From assembly GCF_003589595.1 (NCBI RefSeq), contig NW_020653900.1:6246606-6310605 (forward strand): a stretch of 64,000 nt of DNA. The letters run 5' to 3'. Numbering within the stretch: the stretch's first letter is position 1; each line of letters opens with the position of its first letter. This DNA is from Hyposmocoma kahamanoa (Eukaryota; Arthropoda; Insecta; Lepidoptera; Cosmopterigidae). Shown here piece after piece: positions 42,984-52,568 of this stretch. The translations under genes and the position numbers were made by a program. The notes beneath the pieces were generated by a model. It was not told the DNA's origin and did no database searches. It was given only the letters and a program-made list of their open reading frames with translations.

Positions 42984-43247
42984 TAACCGACTTCGAAAAA
43001 AAAGGTTGTTAATTCGACTGTATTTTTTGTTTGTCACGCGATTACTCCGGCAATTATTTGTGAACCAATTTTGATGTTGGTTTTTGTTGGAAAGAGGGTA
43101 CCTTAGTATAGGTCTCAATTCAAGAAAATATTCCACCTCAGGGTGGCAAACTAGGGGATGAATCCGGTTTCGCGCACTATCCGGTAACCGATTTCAATAA
43201 AACTTGGTAAATAGATGTAATTCCACGAACTTTGGAGGTCGGTTTTA
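42984..43247 (+). mobile_element. Family C element, copy 9 (short subfamily, both ends)
   Basis: TTTTTTAACCGACTTCGAAA to TTTGGAGGTCGGTTTTATTT; between them GTTGGAAAGAGGGTACCTTA, GGCAAACTAGGGGATGAATC, AATAAAACTTGGTAAATAGA. The cleanest view of the inverted termini. Confidence 0.8.
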
Positions 43248-43419
43248 TTTTTATAAAAACTTCTAATTATTTACACAATTCAAGAGACTTTTTATAGAAT
43301 CTATCACTAAATTCATTACTGAAAACTGTTGCTTTTTGATAAGCTCATTACCCATAGTAAAATAACGCCGCATATGATCATACGTCAAGAGTGCTTTTTA
43401 TGACGTGATTGTGGCACTT

Positions 43420-43760
43420 CGCATGGCTTTTTGTATTGGCGTATTTGATATATTTGGCAAACAATCACTGTGCCGATAGCATGTGTGACAAAGTATTTGC
43501 CATGTTTGCCTATTCGACAAATACAGCAAACACCAAACTCGCGTTATCGCGCGTTGGTCCATTTCTTGACGCACATCAAAGGACCCAAATAGGAAAATAC
43601 GCGAGTAAACCGCCCGCAATAGCTGGCAGTAGGCTTTACATTGCGGCGGAACGAGATGGAACGGAAGCGTCAACGTCGCGCGCGCAGTCGCTGGAAAGAT
43701 CGAGCATTCACTGCACCATTTTGTTGCCGTTTGACGTCACACTGCGCCTGACTTGACAAA
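43420..43760 (+). promoter_or_regulatory. CpG-rich patch with a consensus CRE, possible promoter
   Basis: This stretch is clearly richer in G+C and CpG than its surroundings (GCGTTATCGCGCGTTGG, ACGTCGCGCGCGCAGTCGCT). A perfect cyclic-AMP response element, TGACGTCA, lies at 43732-43739. A 115-codon frame crosses it but shows no domain. It sits 0.75 kb upstream of a candidate first coding exon on the plus strand. Promoter status is inferred from base composition only. Confidence 0.35.
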
Positions 43761-44511
43761 GCGGTTACTTATAAGACACAGATAAATTTAAGGTTTTAAA
43801 TGTATTTCGTATGCTCAGGACCCTCCGATTTTTGTTTGTGTAGTGTAGTAGCCGTGGCAAATACATAATTCTTATCCTTAAAAAAAATAAAATAGATACA
43901 TATGACCTTACGTCAAAACTGTTATTAACATATACTTAAATAACATACATTTTTGTACATAAATGTGAAACTTCGTTCACAGAATATTAAATCTCCTGAT
44001 AAGTTATCATGTTGTAGAAGTAGCCTCGTTACATCAAGGTTCATTCAAAATACAGAGAAACTCAAATTATCACCTTAAATAATCTTGTTTATTTGAATTT
44101 TTTTTCAGTGTAGTTTTAGTCGTTTTAACATAGTATTAATAACATATGTTAGCTCTCCAAATATTCTCGTCTGAAAACATCTAGAAGAAAGTTCAATAAA
44201 TAAACAAGCAAGTCGGTCAGATGCGTCTCTAAAAAGTCGTTTAACTTTCACGGATTTATTATTGATATATTAATAATTAAATTGATAGGCAGCAAATGCA
44301 ATCGTTGCTTATATTTATAGTTTTATTTTCACTGATTATTATCTCTGGGCTCTCATAACATAACAGTTCTAGGGTATAATCGTGTTTTTTATCTTAGATG
44401 CATTGCTTTTAGGGCTGTAAAATACAAATTGTGTTCCATTCTTGTAAGGGTTGTAGTCACACAAGTTACATTCTGGCAGTCAGGTAGATGTAAAATACTT
44501 TTTCTCGAGCA

Positions 44512-44601
44512 TGTTCGGAAATGCATTACTTTCAAAAAACGAACAAGGAAAGTTTGTCATTAATGGACCGTGCGACTACTTCCCGGCCAAGACCCGCAAA
44601 G
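44512..44601 (+). CDS. Candidate short coding exon of an unrecognised gene
   Basis: ATG at 44512 opens MFGNALLSKNEQGKF, then VINGPCDYFPAKTRK, and the frame meets AAA|GTAAGTATG, a strong splice donor in phase 0, at 44602. Codon use is balanced rather than AT-noise, and no repeat family covers it. Upstream the frame is open for 20 codons to a TAG; CATTCTGGCAG at about 44470-44480 could be an acceptor for a 5' UTR exon. I do not recognise the protein and could not find a continuing exon in the window, so it may be chance or the start of a gene with a long intron. Confidence 0.35.
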
Positions 44602-45014
44602 TAAGTATGAAAATCCATTACTGTCTTCTTCTCTAAACTTTTAAATCTACGTACTAATAATGAACTATGTAAACAGGCATAAGAAAACCACATACAGCAA
44701 CTGCCCAAAGTTCATAGTTGCGAGAATTAAAAATACCCACCTGTACCGCTTATTTAGAAAAAGAAAAAGAAAATGGCGGTAACATTAAACCTAAAGTGTT
44801 TTGGTATTCTTTTCTTTTTTCGTTTTTTTTTGTTTTTTTGTATTTTGGTCGCAAAAATGAGTGCTAGTGAGAAGAGCGATAACGAAAATACAGTAATAGA
44901 TAAACATTCAACAAACATCATCAGAAGTTCAGCAGACTACTATCAATGTGCCTGGAAAAACAATAACATTATCTTTTAGCAATTGTCCTAACAGGTCAAA
45001 TATTACTTTTAATA

Positions 45015-45310
45015 TTAATTAATTTTTGTTTTACTTTTTCTATAATGCATCTTCCTCTCTTTCAAAAAATCCACACATGGCTCAGCGGGAACGTGAATTG
45101 CTTGACTCGTACTAATACAAGGCCGCTGGCGCTCGACCTCGTAACTATACTCGTCCAGCAATCCCTTACTTCCCGGCCTTTGCAATAATGTGCTATATTT
45201 ATTGCTCCATGTCAATGTATTTCTTGTGTATAGTTCGCGCGGGTTTGTTTTTCTGTTTAAGTAAGGGACAGATACTTCATGATATTTACTTGTGAAGTTC
45301 GGTGAACCTA
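45015..45310 (-). other. Unrecognised coding-like patch, minus strand
   Basis: A 99-codon minus-strand frame holds LLQRPGSKGLLDEYSYEVER, QRPCISTSQAIHVPAEPC and VDFLKE in a segment with higher G+C (45065-45250) than its flanks. The composition is protein-like, with few of the residues AT-noise favours. No family was recognised, no splice signals are evident, and no ATG-proximal signal is present. It could be a retroelement scrap. Confidence 0.3.
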
Positions 45311-45395
45311 GCAAGTAGATCAGAGTCCAACCTATCCCCTATCACTTTAATTATTATATTTCAGTAATTTGTTGTATATCCGTGATATATATACA

Positions 45396-45670
45396 GCAGT
45401 AGTAGATCTTCTTGTGAAAGAGTTCGTCTAGGGAATTACTGCCAACTTACCAATGTCTGCCGTCAAAGCAGTAATGTAAGCATTACTACGTTTCGGTTTT
45501 GAAGGATTAATCGTGTTGGTGAAACTACAGGCACATGGGATTTGTTAACACTTGCATCTCAGAGTAGCATTTGTAGGTCTGAGTGGTACTGCTACTGATA
45601 TAGGTAGGCACATCACTTAACACCAGGCGGACGACTTGTTCTTCCCGTCCTTTGGTATCATAAAAAAGAA
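45396..45670 (+). repeat. Family B repeat, copy 18 (near full length)
   Basis: GATCTTCTTGTGAAAGAGTT, AAAGCAGTAATGTAAGCATT, CAGGCACATGGGATTTGTTA, GGCGGACGACTTGTTCTTCC, TTTGGTATCATAAAAAAG. Confidence 0.8.
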
Positions 45671-46258
45671 ATAATTTCCTTTAACTTTTGACACCAATGT
45701 CCGTGTTGGCAATAGAAGTAAGTTCTTTAGAATGCCGCAAGATGCAACGGTTAATACTTGTTAGCGTTTTTTTGTGCGTTACTCAGAGAAGTAAAAACTT
45801 TAATTGTATTTTTGTCTGTGGTATAATAGAGAACTATTTTGTACGTTTGAAATCAAGAGTATTGTATAGATAAAAATGTCAAAATGAATGTTAACGTGAG
45901 TTAATAATGAATTTTATATGTAAAAACAGAGGACCATCCTTAATTTTCCGTTGAGGAAAACATATTTATTAAAATAGTAAACATTTAACCCTCACCTCTT
46001 CAAAATGCGTCTTTGCTATAGATAAATAAATAATCTGACACCTGTATTATCTCTACATAGTTCTACCGTTCCCTAACTAAAACGCAGCAAAGTGATTTGT
46101 TGTCAAATATATGTTTTGATGCCATTTTACAGGGCACAAGATAGGGTTGAAAATTCTTTATTCAAAACAATTAAAGTTAGTTAACGTATCGGAAATATCT
46201 AAACTTACCCTAATGATGCTTAGCTAAAATATCTTTAAACAATCTCAATATTTTATAA
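45671..46258. other. Unassigned stretch
   Basis: Nothing recognised. Confidence 0.35.
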
Positions 46259-46890
46259 TCTCAGTACAGAGTACTAAAAAAACCGACCTCAATTACCAAG
46301 TTCTATTGAAATTGGTTACCGAAAAGTGCGCAAACCCGGATTCATTCACTAGTTCGTCACTATACGGGACTTCATACAGGAGATAATAAAAATATATTCA
46401 GAGAGAAAAACGCCTTGCATTGGAGAATAGCAAAATCAGCCATTAAAATAATTAAATAAATAAATAAATAACGCACACACTCAATATAGTCCCGCACTAG
46501 GGAAACCCTGTGTCGCGGGTGTCATGGACACACATATAGACAACCACAAATTACACCCAAACTCACGAGAGAAATAATTGTAGGCCATACAAATATTTCT
46601 GCCGGCCCGGGAATCGAACCTGGGACCTCTGCGTGGCAGTCCGGCATGGTAACCGTTCGGCCACGGAGGCAGTTAAGGCAATTAAATTGCTCCTTGTAAT
46701 AAAATTTAGGCGCTATTTATGAAAATGAATCTTCATGCGTGAACAGCCACCTTTAGAGATGGATGATTTTTTCAAAATTAAATGGGACCACTATGGAGGT
46801 ACCTTTTTTCCAACAAAAAAAAAGATTATGAAAATCGGTTCACAAATACCGGAGGTATCGCGTAACATACATAAAAAAATACAGTCGAAT
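46259..46890 (-). mobile_element. Family C element, copy 10 (long subfamily), split by SINE A
   Basis: CTCAGTACAGAGTACTAAAA, AAACGCCTTGCATTGGAGAA, AATCAGCCATTAAAATAATT | insert | TGCTCCTTGTAATAAAATTT, CTTCATGCGTGAACAGCCAC, TCCAACAAAAAAAAAGATTA, ATACAGTCGAATTGAG. Matches the long form at 2229 when the insert is removed. Confidence 0.75.
46458..46679 (-). mobile_element. Family A SINE, copy 8 (full length), inserted in family C
   Basis: Tail (AAAT)n, CGCACACACTCAATATAGTC; body AACCACAAATTACACCCAAA; head GGGAATCGAACCTGGGACCT, GGTAACCGTTCGGCCACGGA. Flanked by AATTAAAT at 46450-46457 and 46680-46687. Confidence 0.75.
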
Positions 46891-47372
46891 TGAGTTTTTT
46901 GTGATGTCTCAAAAATGATTTTGTCACGCAGCCGCGTTTTATTTTAGGTACGTATTGTACCTGCTGTGAAACTGTGACTTAACTTACATTTGCAAAAAAA
47001 ACGCTTTTTGTTTCACAAGTACAAGAGTACTGCGGTGCAGAAAATACATACATAGAACTGATTTTATTTTGTGAGCAGAGTATGCATGGTTAACTTTTAA
47101 GTTAACATTTAAAGATTGGTGCTACTAAAACAAATGGTTGCATTTTGAAAGTGTCCAAGGTGTTTCGATTCCTGTTAAAACCATGTTAACAAATATTTAG
47201 TAAGAAAGTCGAAGAGCTTTTTGAGTAAATTTTCTCCAAAAACCGTGCAAAATAGGCACACGGGAATTTTTTGAATTTGTGATAATGAAACGTGTCAATT
47301 GCTTTTTTGTCAGAATTTTGTTTCTATACATTCCAAACCACTAATCATAAATATGTCGGCGGTGTTTTATAC
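46891..47372. other. Unassigned stretch
   Basis: Nothing recognised. Confidence 0.35.
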
Positions 47373-47598
47373 GAAGGGCGAAAGCGCCATTTCGAAAAAA
47401 AAAATCGGGGGAGCATGTTTTAGTTTTCCACGACTGTTTTAAAATAATTACGTCCTGTTTTAAATTCAATTTTAAAGCTTCAACTTAATTTAAGCCAAAA
47501 TTGAATTTTATAACAGGACGCAAACATTTTAAGACAGTCGTTAAAACCTAAAACATGGTTACCTGAATTCTTTTCCGAAATGGCGCTTTCACGCTTTC
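47373..47598. mobile_element. Near-complete foldback (long hairpin), arms about 105 bp
   Basis: Left GGGCGAAAGCGCCATTTCG, CATGTTTTAGTTTTCCACGA, ACGTCCTGTTTTAAATTCAA and right TTGAATTTTATAACAGGACG, CGTTAAAACCTAAAACATGG, CGAAATGGCGCTTTCACGC are inverse copies. Only about 10-20 nt separate the arms, so nearly the whole unit is palindromic. Confidence 0.75.
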
Positions 47599-48903
47599 TA
47601 CAATACACTGACGATATACATACTTATAAATAATAAATACTCATTACAACCTAAAAGCATCCACAGTAAATCAAAACATTTACTAACATTGCCCGTAAAA
47701 ACGAACATAATATTACTTAATGATGTGGTTAATGAGAAATTGCACATTAATCTCTATCACAACTCTCGACAAAAATTCTTCCATAGAGTAATAAATAACG
47801 TTCCATACATAAAAGTTCACACGTCTATCGATTATCATCAAAACGCATACAAATCACATAAGAAAAACTTCATCAAATTCTAAAAAGATTTAAACTAAAC
47901 ATGTTTTTTTACTCTTTATTTATTTAGGGCCCTAACCATGTTCAAAATGTTTAAAGTCTAAAATTGTAACGGGTAAACTGTAATGACATTAGAATGACGT
48001 CACCAAATCCAAGTTTTCTTTGGAAGTAGCTTATTGCTTAGATGGACATTAAAGAACGTACAAAGTGCCAGGTTAGGTCTACCCGGTGGGCGGTACGAAC
48101 TTTACTGTACAATGCAAAATGTTGCATAATAAACTATAAGACAGTTCCGGGTAGCCGTTCCCACTAGGAGATCAAGTCCTAGATACCAGTCAATAGTACC
48201 GATGTAGACATCGGGATAGATCCCACATCAATAAAATCGGTAGGTCACCATTTGAGGGAAAATCATAGCATCGCGATGCAGAATTTAGGTATAATGGGTC
48301 AACGCCATCTAGCGGATTTTTAAAGAATCAAGAATAAGCAAAGTCACTTGGTTACGAAACTAAATTTTCATGAATAAAATTCTATTAATTTCATTCGTTT
48401 TCACTGTTTTCCATTGTGTACAGTCTTGCTTTATTATTAAAGTTTCGTGATACGTCTAAATCTCTTGGGTTCTGTCAACCAGGTACGTTTCTGTAAAAAA
48501 CATTATGATTGTGTCCAGACAGATATTTAAAATTTGAGTAAAGAGGGCAGAGATGTAATGCGATCATTAACCGAAGTCAATGTAGAATAAAAAGCGAAGT
48601 CACGCGACACACAATCTGGAATTGTAGACCAATGGCTTTTCACATAAATCTCTGGCATAAAAGTCAAATGCTGGTCAACTGCGGGCTGTATGTATATTTT
48701 TAATCTGATTCTTATAGAATTCAAGCGCTTGACAGGGATTAGTTATCGTTGCCATTTCGATAAAGCAGGTTTTTAATAGAGTCAGCACTGTGTGAAAGAC
48801 TTACGATAATTACCTTCCCAGGGTTGCTAATACACTTGCGAAGTTAAGGGTAATAATTTAATTTTTAATTGCACAATTACGTCACTATAGTTCGTGAAAT
48901 TAC
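47599..48903. other. Unassigned stretch
   Basis: Nothing recognised; no exon-like segment with splice sites. Confidence 0.35.
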
Positions 48904-48944
48904 ATCTATTTGTCAAGTTTTATTGAAATCGGTTACCGGAAAGT
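48904..48944 (-). repeat. Family C scrap, copy 11
   Basis: TCTATTTGTCAAGTTTTATT, GAAATCGGTTACCGGAAAGT. Confidence 0.6.
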
Positions 48945-49520
48945 TTAGCATCAAGTTTGTCATTAATCGCAACATAAAAGTCGCAAGCTTGTCTCTTCTT
49001 CTCTCGTTAAAATTAAGTTTCAATCAGCATCATTCGTATGGAATCCATTCATGGTGACTTAAATGGTCACCATGAATTATGATTCTGGATAAAATGTATA
49101 AAACATTCCTTATGCATAAAAAGTTTTACGCGTTTCTTAATCTCGTTAGATTCCTGCTAGTAACGTAATTCTTCAGAAAGGTCGTGAAGCTTCTATTCCG
49201 AATGCTTTTTCACTCATATTCGTCAGAACGCCCAGAATTGGTGACCCGTGTTACATGTTCGGTAGTACTTAGCGATTTCCTCCGCGCTCCCAAGCGTGAA
49301 CTCTTTGCTGTCCCTTGGTCACGCATCTTGGCAAGCACCCTTTCTCCTTTTGTGTGAGTGATCATGAATTTAAATGCGCTCATAGTGTTAATCGTAGAGT
49401 GTGGTGTACTCGTTGTCAAAAGGTATTGGCTAGAAAATACACCTACAAACAGCATTAAGTCCAATAGTCATGTAACATAGACCACTATTGGTCTATGGTC
49501 GTTAATAGTTTTTTTTCACT
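48945..49520. other. Unassigned stretch
   Basis: Nothing recognised. Confidence 0.35.
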
Positions 49521-49612
49521 CACTGGACACACATAGACAACCACAAATTACACCCGAACTCACGAAAGATATAAATGTAGGCCATACAAATACTTCTCCC
49601 GGCCCGGGAATT
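49521..49612 (-). repeat. Family A body fragment, copy 9
   Basis: TGGACACACATAGACAACCA, CAAATTACACCCGAACTCAC, GTAGGCCATACAAATACTTC, CGGCCCGGGAAT. Lacks both tail and head. Confidence 0.7.
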
Positions 49613-50289
49613 TTTAGAAATGAGACATTTGAATTTTCTTTTAGATCTTTGTAGAAATTTTGTTATTACCATGGTATACCAGAGTTCAATTTACTAAGCC
49701 GATTCATTAGTAAGACATTGAGTAAGTGATTACATGTGTAGTATAATTATACTCAATCTAGCACATTCCATTTTTTACATGAAAGACTTCAACAATATGT
49801 CAAGATCAGTGAAATTTATCTAGCGTTATATGAAACACGAATGTGGGTATTAAACTTGCTTTGAGAATTTATATGTCCAATGGTATTCTTTTCGAAGTTG
49901 CTGCTGGATATAAAACTGGAATAAAACAAAGGTATTTGCCATCATCACATTGGGGTGGTGAAGTGGCGGGAGCAGTGAAGCTGCAGTCTAATATCGCGCC
50001 CTTTGTATAAGGCCACATCTGCAAAATGACAACTTTAAATAAGAGATATTTAAAGAATCTATGAACGAATTCAGTCGAAACATCTTGTATGCTTAAATAG
50101 GATTTAAACTCCCCTCTTTTTGCGTCTGGGCTAAAAAAACCATTATTGCTAATAATGGTTTTTTTTAGAATCCCACATTACTTAGGAGTTGTAATCGGCA
50201 TATAACTAAGTACATATTATTCACAGATCACTGATGGTCACAGTGATGAGGGGCTACATATATCCCGAATGATGCCACCCTAATATAAG
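49613..50289. other. Unassigned stretch with an A/T-rich hairpin
   Basis: Hairpin CTAAAAAAACCATTATT / AATAATGGTTTTTTTTAG at 50131-50168. Nothing else recognised. Confidence 0.4.
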
Positions 50290-50575
50290 AATAGCAAAAC
50301 CAACCATTAAAATAATTGTTCCTTAAGTAAAATTTAGGCGCTATTTATAAAAATGAATGTTCATGCGTAATCAGCCACCCATAGAGGTGGATGATTTTCT
50401 TCAAAATGATATGAGACCAATAGTGGTCTCTATGGAGGTACCTTCTTTCCAACAAAAAAAGAATCATGAAAATCGGTTCACAAATACAGGAGTTATCGCG
50501 TAACATACATACAAAAAAATATACAGTCGAATTGAGAACCTCCTCCTTTTTTTGAAGTCGGGTAAAAAAATACAA
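50290..50575 (-). mobile_element. Family C element, copy 12 (long subfamily, 3' truncated)
   Basis: ATAGCAAAACCAACCATTAA, GAATGTTCATGCGTAATCAG, TTCCAACAAAAAAAGAATCA, CAGTCGAATTGAGAACCTCC, TTTTTTTGAAGTCGGGTAAA. Contains a small palindrome GAGACCAATAGTGGTCTC. Confidence 0.8.
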
Positions 50576-51126
50576 GTGCAGATGTCACACAAGCGGCACG
50601 AACTCGCATAACTCTAAAGCCGCCTATCCAAGCTCAACCACTCTTACGTTCAATTTTCCCCGAATTATATTTAATACTGCTCTAGTTACATTAATTTTCT
50701 ACTTACATAGAGGCGTATTATTTGGATGTTATTTTAGAATGCAGGTGAGACTTGTTTCATAATCGAAAGTTTGAAATATCTCTGACCTTGTTATTATTTT
50801 AACTCACCAATTAAAGGTAGCTGATTGACGAGATATTGAATATTTAGCCCCGATATTTGTATGTGAATGCAGGTGTTTTAAACATCTTTTTGGAATAATA
50901 AAATAAATGGTAGGAAATAAAAAGCGATAAAGAAAAGTAGAGATTATTGGAAAATTTAAAATAAAATGAATTAACAGAAATAGCGCTAAAGTAAATCGAT
51001 TATACTTCGTATTTTTTGAGGTACCAGTGTACCTCAAAATCCCTCCCTCCCTATCATAACTAACGTAATCAACATTTTTGGAGAAATGGAGTTATTAAAA
51101 TGTCTAGAATTAAGCAAATAAACGAA
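50576..51126. other. Unassigned stretch
   Basis: Nothing recognised. Confidence 0.35.
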
Positions 51127-51663
51127 TTATTATTATTATTATTATTATTATTGTATTTATTTTAAACTCTCGCCTCTCCCAAGGCCTAAAAGATTAATTT
51201 TGATTTTTTAAATGGGAGAGGCGGTATTTCCCGGCAATGGCACAGTCGGCCGGGGTCAGGGACTCAGGTCCAAGAATTGGCAAACAATACGTGCCGTATC
51301 GAGCAGGACCGCCTTCTGCATTTGTGCTGGAAGCGACACGCCACAGAAATCCAACCGCCTTAAGCTGTTAGAAAGGCTAACTGGAATTAACCCATTTGCG
51401 GACAAAACAATTGGGATTATTTCAGTGGAGGCCACATCCCACATGTCGGTGATCTCGTGCGCCAGGTCGAGATACTTCCGGCGTTTCTCGGTTTCAGCTT
51501 TCACGAGATCCTCGTCATGCGGGATGGTGACGTCCACAAGAAATACCCTCGACTGCAATCGATCCAATATCACAATATCAGGCTTATTCCCAAGAATAGT
51601 CCTGTCCGCGATAATAGATCGATCCCAATAGATTTTGGTGCGGTCATCTTCGAGTATTAGCTC
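51127..51663 (-). pseudogene. R2-like non-LTR element: restriction-like endonuclease domain, 3' UTR and (TAA)n tail; 5' truncated
   Basis: On the minus strand from about 51663 to the stop at 51256-51258 the frame reads KYSPELILEDDRTKIYWDRS, then NKPDIVILDRLQSRVFLVDV, TIPHDEDLVKAETEKRRKYL, EITDMWDVASTEIIPIVLSA, ending ARIVCQFLDLSP. KPD followed after 14 residues by DVTIP is the PD-(D/E)XK-like signature of the C-terminal restriction-like endonuclease of R2/NeSL-type LINEs. This domain nicks the target to prime reverse transcription. The frame is uninterrupted and its stop looks natural. The RT domain and zinc fingers are absent. Downstream, an exact 11-bp inverted repeat (51171-51181 / 51213-51223, CGCCTCTCCCA) could fold in the 3' UTR, and a TTA repeat (51127-51152) forms the tail. 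Confidence 0.65.
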
Positions 51664-51889
51664 CGGTGAATACTTATTATTATTATTGTTACTATTACTG
51701 TCACTGTCACTGTCACTGTCACTGCTACTGCTACTGCGACTGCTATTGCTACTGCTACTGCTACTGCTACTGCTACTGCTACTGCTACTGCTACTGTTAC
51801 TGTTACTGTCACTGTCACTGTCACTGTCACTATCACTGTCACTGTCACTGTTACTGATACTGTTACTGTTACTGTTATTGTTATTGTAA
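51664..51889 (+). repeat. Imperfect hexanucleotide microsatellite (ACTGTC / ACTGCT)
   Basis: Long run of ACTGTC and ACTGCT units with ACTGTT variants, bounded by TTATTATTATTG. On the minus strand it reads as runs of Ser/Asp/Asn and joins the endonuclease frame, so any long protein called here is artificial. Confidence 0.85.
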
Positions 51890-51945
51890 TGTCTCAAGGT
51901 GACGAGCCCAATGGCAGTGCTCCTCACATCTTTGTGATTTGAAAT
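51890..51945 (+). repeat. Family B fragment, copy 19
   Basis: ATGTCTCAAGGTGACGAGCC, CAATGGCAGTGCTCCTCACA, TCTTTGTGATTTGAAA; directly abuts the microsatellite. Confidence 0.65.
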
Positions 51946-52273
51946 TTCTTGCTTGTAAACCACCTAATATATAGGCCGTTAATTTAAACGTGTTACACCT
52001 TAAGGGGGAGGTTTCACCTAGTAACACCAACTACTTTTACTCGAGAGTTAAAGTTTCATATATTTCGATAGAGTGATATTGACGACTGATTATTTTTTCG
52101 CAGTATCCGAGGCGTGTCAATCGCGCCTAAGAATTTGATATACTCTACCTATTGCAATCTCAAGAATACAAGAATACAAGACACTTATTCGCTGAAAAAT
52201 GTTGTTAACAATAAGGTATTATAGTTACTATATACGATCGTACATTTCGCTAAAACCTGGCATGGAAATATTA
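51946..52273. other. Unassigned stretch
   Basis: Nothing recognised. Confidence 0.35.
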
Positions 52274-52568
52274 TTCATCCTTATTATCAAACCATTTATG
52301 CGGCCTACTGCTGGACATGGGTCTCCTCTCAGGTTTTACGCCACAGTCCGCCACGATGATCCAATGCTGGTTGGGGACTTTCCACGTATTCCGAGTGTTG
52401 TGAACCTTTTTCGTCGTGCAGGTTTTATCACGATGTTTTCCTTCATCGAAAAGCTCATGGTAAATTTTGTACATAAATTGCGAGAAACTCAGAGGTGAGA
52501 TCCCGGAATAGAACCCACAACCTCTGTTTAAGAAGCGGTAGGTTACACCATTGGGCTACCGCAGCTTA
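52274..52568 (-). repeat. Family S SINE, copy 2 (full length)
   Basis: Tail side ATCAAACCATTTATGCGGCC, TACTGCTGGACATGGGTCTC; body CACGATGTTTTCCTTCATCG, ATAAATTGCGAGAAACTCAG; head on the minus strand GCTGCGGTAGCCCAATGGTG (box A) and TTGTGGGTTCTATTCCGGGA (box B). Confidence 0.7.

Noticed and set aside
43409..43756. 115-codon plus-strand frame across the CpG-rich patch
   Set aside because: No domain, and length is expected where stop codons (AT-rich) are depleted by high G+C. Kept only as a possible promoter.
51635..51889. Poly-Leu, poly-Tyr/Cys and poly-Thr/Val frames over the microsatellite
   Set aside because: They are translations of a simple hexanucleotide repeat in all frames.
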